In this document: in pieces, positions 25,218-35,094 of the stretch
Layout of the letters: each line of letters opens with the position of its first letter
How positions within the stretch are numbered: the stretch's first letter is position 1
Assembly (NCBI RefSeq): GCF_010723305.1
Contig: NZ_BLKW01000004.1
Coordinates: 1,302,001-1,366,000 of the forward strand
Reading direction: 5' to 3'
DNA length: 64,000 bases
From: Mycobacterium botniense
GTDB taxonomy: Bacteria; Actinomycetota; Actinomycetes; Mycobacteriales; Mycobacteriaceae
Program-made: the position numbers and the translations under genes
The notes under the pieces: model-generated
The model's input: only the letters and a program-made list of their open reading frames with translations
Databases searched by the model: none
Told to the model about the DNA's origin: nothing

Positions 25218-25643
25218 TTACTCGGTGATGGGAACGAAGCCGCCTCCGGTCTGCGGGTAGCCACCTCCGACTAAGTAGCCCGGCTGCCAGCCGCGGGCGC
25301 CCAGACACAGCATCGGCAGGCCGTCGGGAGACTGTGCCGCCGATTGTGGACCCGGGCAGGGCGCGCCGACGTTCTGGACACCGTACAGCGGGTAGGAGAT
25401 CACCCAAAACCCGGTGCTGACAGCCGGGAACTGATTGGGTATGAAATGGCACGCCTCAGCCTCACCGTTGGGGCCTCGTCCGAAGACGTACCGTTCCCAG
25501 CTGTCGCACGGTGCACCGAGTGAAGCGTCGTAGTTCATCCCCGGTACGTCTCCGTCGTACTGTCGCGGATCGGCGGCTGCGCCGGGGGTCGCGCTGAGAG
25601 CCGCTCCGGTGATCGCGACCGCGGTGACTAGTTCTCGAAACAT
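25218..25643 (-). CDS. conserved mycobacterial secreted protein
   Basis: 141 residues from ATG at 25643 (AAGGA upstream). The signal peptide is LVTAVAITGAALSATPGAAA with cleavage before DPRQ. The mature part (GAPCDSWERYVFGRGPNGEA, then ACHFIPNQ and VGAPCPG) has four cysteines that could form two disulfides. It may correspond to the secreted protein at Rv1891. Function unknown. The shared upstream region with the P450 gene holds a KstR-like box, so it may be co-regulated. Confidence 0.75.
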   Translation of the reverse strand: MFRELVTAVAITGAALSATPGAAADPRQYDGDVPGMNYDASLGAPCDSWERYVFGRGPNGEAEACHFIPNQFPAVSTGFWVISYPLYGVQNVGAPCPGPQSAAQSPDGLPMLCLGARGWQPGYLVGGGYPQTGGGFVPITE

Positions 25644-25800
25644 GTCCTTCCTTGGGCGTCGAGACCGCCGGACCGTCCGGGCTGCCGGTGGTCTGCACCG
25701 CAGCATAACGAGGGCGGCGAGGTGACAAGGCCCATTTGCCCCTGCCCGCGATCACGCCGGCACCCGTGCACGTCCCCCTGCGGCGGTGTGGCGCCCGACC

Positions 25801-25814
25801 GAGAACACGTTTCA
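25801..25814. promoter_or_regulatory. KstR-like operator (one mismatch)
   Basis: GAGAACACGTTTCA keeps AAC-N2-GTT and the last A of the KstR consensus; only the first T is changed to G. It lies between the divergent secreted-protein gene and the CYP125 paralog, 94 bp upstream of the P450 start. Confidence 0.5.
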
Positions 25815-25907
25815 TTCCAGCTTTTGTCATCCCGCAACGACACGTTCCATCTGTGGTGTAGCAATGTTTTACTGGACTAGAAGACGTCGTCGCGAAGAGG
25901 TGCACCG

Positions 25908-27170
25908 ATGCCAACTCCGAATCTTCCTCCCGGGTTCGATTTCACTGACCCCGACATCTATGCCGAGCGGCTGCCGATCGAAGAGCTGGCCGAGATGCGG
26001 CGAACGGCGCCGATCTGGTGGAATGAGCAGCCGCTCGGCGTTGGCGGGTTCGATGACGGCGGCTTCTGGGTGGTGACCAAGCACAAAGACGTCAAAGAGG
26101 TGTCGCTGCGCAGCGACATCTTCTCCAGCCTGCAAAAGACCGCGCTGCCACGCTACAAGGACGGCACGGTCGGCGAGCAGGTCGAACGGGGCAAGTTTGT
26201 CTTGCTCAATATGGACGCTCCCCAGCACACCCGGCTGCGCAAAATCATCTCGCGGGCGTTCACACCCCGGGCGGTCGAGCGCCTGCGCGAGGATCTCAAC
26301 GAGCGGGCCCAGAATATCGTCAAGGCGGCCGTTGCCGAGGGTTCCGGCGACTTCGTCGAACAGGTGTCCTGTGAGCTGCCGTTACAGGCCATCGCCGGGT
26401 TAATGGGTGTGCCGCAGGAAGATCGCAAGAAGCTGTTCCACTGGTCCAACCAGATGGTCGGCGACCAGGATCCCGAGTTCGCCGACAACGACGCCATCAC
26501 CGCCTCTCTCGAACTGATCACCTACGGCATGCAGATGGCCGCGGAGAAGGCCAAAAACCCTGGGCCAGACCTGGTCACCACGCTGATCCAGGCCGATGTC
26601 GACGGCCACAAGCTCTCTGAGGACGAGTTCGGGTTTTTCGTGATCCTGCTGGCCGTCGCCGGTAATGAGACCACCCGTAACTCCATCACGCAGGGCATGA
26701 TGGCCTTCACGGAGTTCCCCGACCAGTGGGAGCTGTTCAAACGGGAACGCCCGGTGACCGCCGCCGATGAGATCGTCCGATGGGCCACCCCGGTCACGTG
26801 TTTCCAGCGCACCGCGCTGCAGGATTATGAACTGTCCGGGGTGCAGATCAAAAAGGGGCAGCGGGTGGTGATGTTCTACCGCTCGGCCAACTTCGACGAG
26901 GACGTGTTCGAGGATCCCTACCGCTTCAACATCCTGCGCAACCCCAACCCGCATGTGGGATTCGGCGGCACCGGAGCGCATTACTGCATCGGCGCCAACC
27001 TGGCCCGGATGACGATCGAGCTGATGTTCAATGCGATCGCCGATCACATGCCCGATCTGACGCCGATCTCCACACCGCAACGATTGCGCTCGGGCTGGCT
27101 GAACGGCATCAAACACTGGCAGGTCGACTACCGGGGTAATTCCGCGGCGAAGTGCCCTGTCGCGCATTAG
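25908..27170 (+). CDS. cyp125: cytochrome P450, CYP125 family (sterol 26/27-hydroxylase-like)
   Basis: 420 residues with AGAGG upstream of ATG 25908. It follows CYP125A1 (Rv3545c) closely: NLPPGFDFTDPDIYAERLP at the start, the I-helix LAVAGNETTRNSITQGMMAF, ExxR in ADEIVRW, and the haem loop FGGTGAHYCIGANLAR with the cysteine ligand. CYP125 enzymes oxidise the terminal carbon of the cholesterol side chain. This copy is outside the canonical cholesterol cluster as known in M. tuberculosis, so it is probably a paralog. It lacks the short N-terminal extension of CYP125A1. A KstR-like box lies upstream. Confidence 0.92.
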   Translation: MPTPNLPPGFDFTDPDIYAERLPIEELAEMRRTAPIWWNEQPLGVGGFDDGGFWVVTKHKDVKEVSLRSDIFSSLQKTALPRYKDGTVGEQVERGKFVLLNMDAPQHTRLRKIISRAFTPRAVERLREDLNERAQNIVKAAVAEGSGDFVEQVSCELPLQAIAGLMGVPQEDRKKLFHWSNQMVGDQDPEFADNDAITASLELITYGMQMAAEKAKNPGPDLVTTLIQADVDGHKLSEDEFGFFVILLAVAGNETTRNSITQGMMAFTEFPDQWELFKRERPVTAADEIVRWATPVTCFQRTALQDYELSGVQIKKGQRVVMFYRSANFDEDVFEDPYRFNILRNPNPHVGFGGTGAHYCIGANLARMTIELMFNAIADHMPDLTPISTPQRLRSGWLNGIKHWQVDYRGNSAAKCPVAH

Positions 27171-27251
27171 AAGTCGGCTGACGCGCGCCCGGCGGAAAGA
27201 CGCTGCCGCAACGGCAGCGTGCTGTTCAGCGGTGATGTGTAGAGTCGGTCC

Positions 27252-27803
27252 GTGATCGACACCGTGCGCGCCTTGGGCGCCTCCGACGGTGAGTTGATCG
27301 TGCGTACCGGGGTCACCGGGAGGGCCGCGCGGATGGGCCATCGGTTGACCATTGCGATGAAGCAGTGGCACGCCACGGTGCGATGGGCCGATGGCGAACC
27401 GGTCAGCACGGAGGTCATCGTCGACTTGGCTGCGCTTGAGGTGTTACACGGCGAAGGCGGTGTGACAAGCCTGTCCGCGCCGGAGAAGGCCCTGGTGCGC
27501 TCGAACGCGCTGAAGTCGCTCAACGCCGGAGCATTTCCACAAGTACGCTTCGATGCCGATCGTATTGAGAAGACCGATGGCGGATATCGGCTGACCGGCC
27601 GGCTGGTGATCAATGGCAAAACTCGAGGACATGTCATCGACTTGCGAACAGAAGATCTCGGGTGTTCATGGCGATTGTCGGCCCAATTCATCGTTCGCCA
27701 TTCCGATTTCGGTGTACGGCCCTATTCGCTGCTCATGGGGTCGGTGCGGGTCGCCGATGAAGTGACGGTGGCGTTCACCGCCAATCTGGGTAAAGACGTC
27801 TGA
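27252..27803 (+). CDS. YceI family lipid-binding-like protein
   Basis: 183 residues from GTG at 27252. The family pattern is visible in the lipocalin-like strands: VSTEVIVDLAALEVLHGEGG, NAGAFPQVRFDADRIEKTDG and YRLTGRLVINGKTRGHVID. There is no signal peptide, unlike E. coli YceI, so it should be cytoplasmic. YceI proteins bind isoprenoid-type lipids in a barrel. It precedes the F420-type oxidoreductase by 7 bp and probably forms an operon with it. Confidence 0.8.
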   Translation: MIDTVRALGASDGELIVRTGVTGRAARMGHRLTIAMKQWHATVRWADGEPVSTEVIVDLAALEVLHGEGGVTSLSAPEKALVRSNALKSLNAGAFPQVRFDADRIEKTDGGYRLTGRLVINGKTRGHVIDLRTEDLGCSWRLSAQFIVRHSDFGVRPYSLLMGSVRVADEVTVAFTANLGKDV

Positions 27804-27810
27804 TAGCGAG

Positions 27811-28713
27811 GTGACGATGCGCATTGGAGTGGTGTTGCCGCAGACCGAGATCGGCGCCGACGCAGGCGCGGTGCGTGCCTACGCCCAGCATGTCGAAGAG
27901 CTGGGTTTCACCCACATACTCGCCTATGACCATGTCGTCGGCGCCGACCCCCGGATTCACGTCGGCTGGGACGGGCCGTATGACGTGCACAGCACGTTCC
28001 ACGAACCGCTGGTGACATTCGGGTATCTCGCCGCGGTGACGTCGTCGCTGGAGTTGGTCACCGGCATCGTCATTCTGCCGCAGCGGCAGGCTGTGCTGGT
28101 GGCCAAACAGGCGGCCGAAGTCGACGTGCTCAGCGGCGGACGACTTCGCCTCGGCGTCGGTCTGGGCTGGAACGCCGTGGAATACGAAGCGCTCGGGCAA
28201 GACTTCTCCAACCGCGGCAGGCGTTGCGAGGAACAAGTGGACCTGATGCGCAGGCTGTGGACCGAAAGCACCGTTACCTACCGCGGCAAATTCCACCGGG
28301 TGACCGGAGCGGGACTGGCGCCGTTGCCGATCCAACGGCCAATTCCCGTGTGGTTCGGCGGGTTTTCACCGCAGGCATACCGGCGCGCCGGCCGGCTCGG
28401 TGACGGTTGGTTTCCCATGGTGGGCCCCGGACCCCAACTGGACGAGGCGCGCCGATGGGTCCGTCAAGCGGCCGCGGATGCGGGCCGAGACCCCGACGGC
28501 ATCGCCATGGAGGGTCGTGTTACCTGGCGGGGTAACGTGCCCGAGCTTCTGGACAAGCTGCGCGCATGGGCCGATACCGGGGCAACCCACGTGTCGATCA
28601 ACACCATGGGTGCCGGTTTGACCTCGGTCGACGACCACCTCGCCGTCCTGGCGAGCGTGGCCGAAGCGGCCGAGAATTCACCGCTTCACCTCGATGGGTC
28701 CTCGTCTCGCTGA
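27811..28713 (+). CDS. LLM-class F420-dependent oxidoreductase
   Basis: 300 residues from GTG 27811 (ATG 27817 is equally possible). MRIGVVLPQTEIGADAGAVR, ILAYDHVVGADPR, ELVTGIVILPQRQAVLVAKQ and LRLGVGLGWNAVEYEALGQD are the TIM-barrel landmarks of the luciferase-like F420-dependent family. RPIPVWFGGFSPQAYRRAGR is the cofactor-phosphate site. These enzymes transfer hydride between F420 and varied substrates. The substrate is unknown. Probably co-transcribed with the YceI gene. Confidence 0.9.
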   Translation: MTMRIGVVLPQTEIGADAGAVRAYAQHVEELGFTHILAYDHVVGADPRIHVGWDGPYDVHSTFHEPLVTFGYLAAVTSSLELVTGIVILPQRQAVLVAKQAAEVDVLSGGRLRLGVGLGWNAVEYEALGQDFSNRGRRCEEQVDLMRRLWTESTVTYRGKFHRVTGAGLAPLPIQRPIPVWFGGFSPQAYRRAGRLGDGWFPMVGPGPQLDEARRWVRQAAADAGRDPDGIAMEGRVTWRGNVPELLDKLRAWADTGATHVSINTMGAGLTSVDDHLAVLASVAEAAENSPLHLDGSSSR

Positions 28714-28811
28714 ACGTGTCGCGGCAAATGTGTTTGGGTTCCACACCAGGATGCGGAACAATCAGGGCGGCGCACCGCTGCAGCCAACACACACCCAAGG
28801 AGCTGTCGATC

Positions 28812-29468
28812 ATGCAACCTGAGACCTACCCGGTTCGGGTGCGAGGTGACCTCGACCCCGCGTTATCACGCTGGCAATGGCTGGTCAAATGGATTCTGGC
28901 CATCCCGCACTACATTGTGCTGCTGTTCTTGAACATCGCGGTTGTGGTGGTCACGGTGATCGCATTCTTTGCCATTCTGATCACCGGCAAGTACCCACGC
29001 CCGCTGTTCGACTTCAGCCTCGGGGTGTTGCGGTGGCGCTGGCGGGTGGCCTTTTACGCGTTGCACGCTCTGGGGACTGACAAATACCCTCCGTTCAGTC
29101 TGCGGGCGAAAGAAGATTACCCGGCCGATGTCGAGATCGACTATCCCGAACGTCTGCACCGGGGCCTGGTGCTGATCAAGTGGTGGCTGCTGGCCATCCC
29201 CCACTACCTCATACTCGCCGTCTTCTACACCAGCAGTTGGCACGTTCTCACGGTGAACCCGAACGAATTCGTTGCCTACTTATTGCCGCCGCTGATTGTG
29301 ATCCTGCTTCTGATTGCTTTGCTGGGTTTACTGTTCACCGGGCGCTACCCGCAGGGCCTATACGATTTCGTGCTCGGCATCAACCGCTGGGGTATCCGAG
29401 TACGCGCTTACGCCACACTGATGCGCGATGAGTACCCGCCGCTGCGACTGGACATGGGAGCCCGCTGA
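28812..29468 (+). CDS. DUF4389 membrane protein
   Basis: 218 residues from ATG at 28812 (AAGGAG upstream). Four hydrophobic segments appear in two related pairs: WILAIPHYIVLLFLNIAVVV with VTVIAFFAILITG, and WWLLAIPHYLILAVFYTSSW with LLPPLIVILLLIALLGLLFT. Each pair is followed by a YPxxL(F/Y)DF-x-L motif and a W-R-x-R-V-x-A-Y stretch, so the protein is an internal duplication. This is the DUF4389 pattern. Function unknown. A long in-frame upstream extension reaches into the preceding gene and is rejected. Confidence 0.85.
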   Translation: MQPETYPVRVRGDLDPALSRWQWLVKWILAIPHYIVLLFLNIAVVVVTVIAFFAILITGKYPRPLFDFSLGVLRWRWRVAFYALHALGTDKYPPFSLRAKEDYPADVEIDYPERLHRGLVLIKWWLLAIPHYLILAVFYTSSWHVLTVNPNEFVAYLLPPLIVILLLIALLGLLFTGRYPQGLYDFVLGINRWGIRVRAYATLMRDEYPPLRLDMGAR

Positions 29469-29567
29469 CCGCAGCCGGCATCTCCGGTATCGATAGCCGG
29501 TATCGATAGCCCAATCCGTCTGGCGCACTGAGGTCATCGCCGACTGGCCGCCGCGATGCCCTATCCG

Positions 29568-30794
29568 CTATGGCGAGGGAACCCCGGGATTCGGCGGTTG
29601 CCCCGGCTGAGCCTGGAGCGGGGGCGGTGCCGGTGGCGGGTCTCGATGCCAACCCTGGATATGCTCAAGCACCCTGGTCAACAGCGGTGCCCGGCTGTCG
29701 GACTGCGGCGGAGGAACACTCGGCTGCTGTTGTGGGGCTGGTGTGAGCGCTTCATCGGCGGGTATATCAGCCGACGGCTCCCGGACCGGGTCAGGTTCCG
29801 GCTGGCTGGCCGGCGCGGCGACCGGCGGCGCCACGGGTGGCGGTGGTGACGGAGTCGTCACCCGCGGCGCTTGGGCGTGTGGTGCGGGCGGAGCCACCGG
29901 CGCGATCCCCTGTGGCGAGGGGTGCGCCGCCTGCTGCACCGCTCCAAGAGCCCTGTCTGGTGTCAGCCGCAACCCCGCCACGAGCGATACCGAGGCCACC
30001 AAAGTGACCGCACCGGCAGCCAACGTGGCCAGCGCCCCCCTATAACCCGAATAAGAGGCCGAGCGCACCGGCTGCGCGCCGCGCTCGGCACCGACCTTCG
30101 GCAGCTGTACCTCAATGAACTCGGTGCTTCGCGATGCCGCGAGGGCCGCCCCCCGCGCAACTGCCAACTGCGCCGTGGTTTGAGCGAAAACCGGCACCGG
30201 CAGAACCTTTTCAAGCTGCCATGAAATGGTTTCGAGTTCGGGCTCCGATCCGACCAGGACGATGGCAGCCGGATGCCACCTGCCACGGTCGAACATGGTC
30301 GTCAGCCAGCGGATCAGCTTGTCGCGGCCGTTGCCCAGCTGTCTGACGGCTGTCTGTGTCGGGGGTTCACAGCTGTCGACCAGAACGACGGTGGCCGAAT
30401 CGCGCTCCAGCACACACATCGCGGTCTGCTCGTAGCCGATGACCGGTGTTATCGCTCGGGCCAACGTTTCCACCGCCTGGAGCGACTGAACTGGCACAAC
30501 ATTGTCAAACCCTGCCCCGGTCAACGACTCCAGCAGCAGCGCCGCCTCCGCGGCCACGTCGTTGTTCCACGTCACGCCGATGACGCTCAGCAGGTAGCCG
30601 TGTGTGGTCGCCACATTGTGGGCACGCAGCACCGCTGCGGTTACCTGTTTCGCGGTCTTGACAGCGCGGCCCCCGCCGCCGGTGCACACACCGAACTCGC
30701 CGTGGTCCAGGATGCTGCCGTTTGCGTCGCTTCCCTCGACAAGAACCCACCCCACGGTGGTCGACGTCATCGACAGCCCGAGTACCGTGTCCAC
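29568..30794 (-). CDS. mycobacterial actin/Hsp70-like N-domain protein with proline-rich tail
   Basis: 408 residues from GTG at 30794. The N-terminal 230 residues (VDTVLGLSMTSTTVGWVLVE, then GYEQTAMCVLERDSATVVLV) resemble the ATPase-fold region of mycobacterial proteins such as Rv0312 and Rv2264c (DUF7159-like). A predicted membrane helix at about 250-275 (GALATLAAGAVTLVASVSLV) precedes a tail of over 120 residues rich in proline and alanine. This suggests a membrane-anchored protein with an extended, possibly wall-spanning, tail. Function unknown. Confidence 0.7.
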   Translation of the reverse strand: MDTVLGLSMTSTTVGWVLVEGSDANGSILDHGEFGVCTGGGGRAVKTAKQVTAAVLRAHNVATTHGYLLSVIGVTWNNDVAAEAALLLESLTGAGFDNVVPVQSLQAVETLARAITPVIGYEQTAMCVLERDSATVVLVDSCEPPTQTAVRQLGNGRDKLIRWLTTMFDRGRWHPAAIVLVGSEPELETISWQLEKVLPVPVFAQTTAQLAVARGAALAASRSTEFIEVQLPKVGAERGAQPVRSASYSGYRGALATLAAGAVTLVASVSLVAGLRLTPDRALGAVQQAAHPSPQGIAPVAPPAPHAQAPRVTTPSPPPPVAPPVAAPASQPEPDPVREPSADIPADEALTPAPQQQPSVPPPQSDSRAPLLTRVLEHIQGWHRDPPPAPPPLQAQPGQPPNPGVPSP

Positions 30795-31087
30795 ATTCGC
30801 ACCTCGATCGTGCCCGGAGTGCAGGCCCCGTCGCTGCGCACCACAACACCACTGGGCGGTGGTTGGCGAGCGCGGACCGGACCGGGCCAGCGTGGTCTTC
30901 GTCGGCTTATCTTGGGTGAGCCTACGCGGGCGTCGCAACTTCGGCTCGTCGGGCCGGTCAAACGCCTCCGGATGCGCCGTGCCGTACCCCTACCAGGGGG
31001 CGGGTCGCTGGAATCGAATCGAGACGTCTTTGCGTCCTGATCGACATACCGGCTATTCACACGGTAAGTTTTGCCGAGGGCGCATGA

Positions 31088-32110
<1,023 letters not shown>

Positions 32111-32287
32111 CCGGCCTGCTTTCGGTACTGCCGCTGACGAGTCAGGGCGCATACCCGGGCGGCCGTCGCGGGTGTTCTGGGATCTCCGCACCGCGGACGG
32201 CCGTTCCGTGATTGGTGGTCTGCTCCCCTTCCCGAAGCACTGCCGCACGCGCACAATCGGAGAAGGAACGCAACGAAAGGAGCTGCA

Positions 32288-32554
32288 ATGAAGGCCCACG
32301 TTGGCGATTGGTTGGTGATCAAGGGCACGACGGTCGAAAAGCCCGATCAGCGCGGGGTGATCACCGAGGTGCGATCAGCCGACGGCTCCCCACCGTATGT
32401 GGTGCGCTGGGCCTCGACCGGCCACGAGACGACAGTGTTTCCCGGACCGGATGCACTTGTGATGACACCGGCAGAATTGCAAGAGGCTGACGAGCGGGCT
32501 CGGCATCGGGCCGGCGCGGAGCATGCGACCGCGCAGCGCAGTCCCAGCGGCTAG
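32288..32554 (+). CDS. DUF1918 small protein
   Basis: 88 residues, ATG at 32288 with AAAGGAGCTG upstream. MKAHVGDWLVIKGTTVEKPD, RRG-like QRGVITEVRSADGSPPYVVR and TVFPGPDA are the DUF1918 signature. The fold is a small SH3-like barrel found singly in stress-responsive mycobacterial proteins such as Rv0569 and Rv2302. Function unknown. Confidence 0.9.
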   Translation: MKAHVGDWLVIKGTTVEKPDQRGVITEVRSADGSPPYVVRWASTGHETTVFPGPDALVMTPAELQEADERARHRAGAEHATAQRSPSG

Positions 32555-32611
32555 ACTCCGGCGGCCCACGGCCGGCCTTGCCCCTGGGAGCGATGGGCAA
32601 CCCGGGTGAGC

Positions 32612-33214
32612 TTAGCGGGTTGGGTTGAATTCACCGGTGATATCGACCCACCCGGTGGTGTCGTTGCGGTGGTCGTTGAGGTTCCGGCATTCCCCGTAGA
32701 GGCGCATCGTTCCCATACTCGCGTCATCGCTGTCGGGATAAACGATGGCGGTGACGCCCTTTTTGTACAGGGTGACGCCGTGCAAGTGCTGGTTGGGCGG
32801 TAGACCCTCATACCAGCCGTGGGCCACCATCGTCGCCGCGACGTTGCGGAAAAAGCTCTCGGCATGCGCCCCGGCGGGCAGCGTGAAGTTCAGGTAAACC
32901 GCGCCCTGATACGGGGGGTCATCATGGTTTTTGCACGACATCAGCAAATAACCTGCCGTCGGATTCTGCAGCCGGGCCACCGTGACGATTTGTTGAGCCG
33001 GCTCGACAACCTGGTTCCTGCTCTGCGCATCGGTCACCGGGTCGGCCGGGTGTTCGAGCCTGTCGGCGGCCGGCGAATGGAGTCGGTCGACCGCCAGAAA
33101 AATCCCGTCCAGCACCAGCGACACCATCAGCGCAGCCGCAATGAGCGCCCGGCCCCACGGCGAGCGAAACCGTCTTTCCCATGTGCCGCGATACGCCACG
33201 TACGCCTGCATCAT
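32612..33214 (-). CDS. membrane-anchored exported protein of unknown function
   Basis: 200 residues. A short basic cytoplasmic start is followed by one membrane helix (GRALIAAALMVSLVLDGIFL, about 26-45). The extracytoplasmic part contains YLLMSCKNHDDPPYQGAVYL, HLHGVTLYKKGVTAIVYPD and RLYGECRNLNDH, with two cysteines. I do not recognise the family. By its single anchor and small ordered domain it is likely cell-envelope associated. Confidence 0.65.
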   Translation of the reverse strand: MMQAYVAYRGTWERRFRSPWGRALIAAALMVSLVLDGIFLAVDRLHSPAADRLEHPADPVTDAQSRNQVVEPAQQIVTVARLQNPTAGYLLMSCKNHDDPPYQGAVYLNFTLPAGAHAESFFRNVAATMVAHGWYEGLPPNQHLHGVTLYKKGVTAIVYPDSDDASMGTMRLYGECRNLNDHRNDTTGWVDITGEFNPTR

Positions 33215-33355
33215 CGACCAGCGTTCCAGGTAACCGGCGTCACTCTCCCAATTCAGGCTAACCCGCCGACGAAAACGCCTCGCACCTTCGACACCGTGAG
33301 CACGCCTTCCGCCTCAGCGGTGAGCCCGGCGGCCCCTGCTTCCCGTCGGCAGTTG

Positions 33356-33907
33356 TCAGCCGCTCAGAGCGGCGATGAGCTCCTTGATTCGGGCCGCCTC
33401 TTCTTCAGTGGGGGTCTCATCAGCCTCGATGGCGTCGATCAGGTCCGCCCGCAGGCCCGCGCCGTTAGCAGTTTCTTGGGCGGAAAGTTTGGCACGCCGA
33501 CGCGCAACGTAAAGTTGCTGGCCCAGGGTGGCGCCGGGTGCCGAGGCGGCCCGGGCCATCAGATCGTCATAGCGGGTGCGAACCCCGCTTAGCGCCACGA
33601 TAACCGCTGGTGTGGCCCTGCCCCGGGCGGCCGCCCGGGTCAGCGCCGCTTGCAGTTTCCGCAAACCGGACAGGATCACGGCGGCGCGATCGGAAAATTC
33701 CGGATCGCCGGTGTCCGGCAGCGCGTCAATCGCGGCAATGAACATTTGCATCGCCGCGTCCACCAAGCTGACGATGACCGGGGCCTCGCCGTCATCCACC
33801 GTGCCGTCAGCGTTGAACCGTCTGGTGTCGTATCCGGCCGCACTGATCTGCGTGTCGATGGTGATCACTCCATAGGTCAACGACGTCGTGGGAGAAGACG
33901 CCGACAC
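33356..33907 (-). CDS. protein with C-terminal XRE-like helix-turn-helix
   Basis: 183 residues. The N-terminal two thirds are helical and acidic (SLVDAAMQMFIAAIDALPDT) with no recognised domain. The last 60 residues (LGQQLYVARRRAKLSAQETA, then GLRADLIDAIEADETPTEEE) follow the XRE pattern of helix, turn, recognition helix and the I-xx-xE closing motif. It is probably a DNA-binding regulator. A target cannot be suggested. Confidence 0.65.
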   Translation of the reverse strand: MSASSPTTSLTYGVITIDTQISAAGYDTRRFNADGTVDDGEAPVIVSLVDAAMQMFIAAIDALPDTGDPEFSDRAAVILSGLRKLQAALTRAAARGRATPAVIVALSGVRTRYDDLMARAASAPGATLGQQLYVARRRAKLSAQETANGAGLRADLIDAIEADETPTEEEAARIKELIAALSG

Positions 33908-34041
33908 GCTAGCGCGGATCGATCGTCTTCACAAGGGTTTGAGACGTCGCCGGCTCCTGCCGCAGCGTCTCCCCGACCGGGGCGGCAGCGGCCGACGTTT
34001 CCGCTCTTGTGCACGCGACGGATAGCGTTCAGAGTGAGGAC

Positions 34042-34470
34042 ATGACCGAACAGAAAATGATCACGCACTGGCTCGAGGGTTGTGCGGTACAGCGGATCAT
34101 GTTCCGCGACGGTTTGATATTGAACTTCGACGACTACAACGAACTTGTCGTCTCGGCACCGATGCGGCTGACCCTGCCCGCGACGGACACCTCCCCCGTC
34201 GAGGTCGTTTCCATCGACCCCAAAGATCCGGCCGTCGAGGAGCGTCCCCTATTCGACTTTTCTGGCACTACGTGCACCGCGGTTTTGTGGTATGACACCG
34301 GAGACCTGCATCTGGAATTTTCTGACGGTCACCACATCGACGTATCGCCCGACGCCACCCACACCGCGTGGGAGCTGTACGGCAAGCATCATGGATACGC
34401 GGCTTGCCTGGCACGTGGCAAGGTGCGCGTGGTGCGACACGATATGCCTGACGGTGACGATTCCGGCTAG
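34042..34470 (+). CDS. DUF6188-like small protein
   Basis: 142 residues from ATG at 34042, with TGAGGA upstream. THWLEGCAVQRIMFRDGLIL and FDDYNELVVSAPMRLTLP, then LHLEFSDGHHIDVSPDATHT and WELYGKHHGYAACL, form the repeated beta-hairpin pattern of a mycobacterial family annotated as DUF6188. Function unknown. A start at 34009 is possible but lacks a better ribosome-binding site. Confidence 0.7.
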   Translation: MTEQKMITHWLEGCAVQRIMFRDGLILNFDDYNELVVSAPMRLTLPATDTSPVEVVSIDPKDPAVEERPLFDFSGTTCTAVLWYDTGDLHLEFSDGHHIDVSPDATHTAWELYGKHHGYAACLARGKVRVVRHDMPDGDDSG

Positions 34471-34626
34471 ACCAGAAAATCTGGACTCCCCCGGCGCAAC
34501 GTCTCACCCGGCATCAGACGCGTGCACCCGTCACGACCGGCATAGTCGGCGCACGTCAGGGTCGATCGCATGCGGATCTCAGCGGTTCCGGTCGCTGATC
34601 ACGCGCCAACGTGATTGGATCGTCCC

Positions 34627-35085
34627 ATGCAAGGCTCGGCGACCGTTCGGATGAAGGCACCTGCAGAGAAAATCTGGGAGCTGATCACGGATGTCCGCAC
34701 TATTGGACGCTTTTCCCCGGAGACTTTCGAGGCGGAGTGGATCGACGGCGCGACCGGACCGGCGGTTGGCGCCCGGTTCCGCGGACATGTTCGTCGCAAT
34801 GGGATCGGGCCGGTGTATTGGACGACCTGCCGGGTGACTGCATGCGAACCCGGCCGCGAGTTCGGTTTCGATGTCCTTCTCGGGGACAGGCCGGTGAATC
34901 ACTGGCACTACCGGTTGACACCGACCGACGGCGGCACGGAGGTGACCGAATCCTTTCGGCTCACCCCCTCCGTGTGGACCACCCTTTACTATTGGCTGTT
35001 CGGCGGTTATCTGCGTCAGCGGCGCAACATTCGCGACATGACGACGACGCTGCAACGCATTAAAGACGTCGTCGAGGCCGCCTGA
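34627..35085 (+). CDS. SRPBCC (polyketide cyclase/START-like) protein
   Basis: 152 residues from ATG at 34627, corresponding to Rv1883c. ATVRMKAPAEKIWELITDVR and FSPETFEAEWIDGATGPAVG are the N-terminal helix-grip features. WTTCRVTACEPGREFGFDVL and the long C-terminal helix complete the hydrophobic-ligand-binding fold. The ligand is unknown. The SDR starts 9 bp downstream, so the two form an operon. Confidence 0.88.
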   Translation: MQGSATVRMKAPAEKIWELITDVRTIGRFSPETFEAEWIDGATGPAVGARFRGHVRRNGIGPVYWTTCRVTACEPGREFGFDVLLGDRPVNHWHYRLTPTDGGTEVTESFRLTPSVWTTLYYWLFGGYLRQRRNIRDMTTTLQRIKDVVEAA

Positions 35086-35094
35086 CGGCCAACC

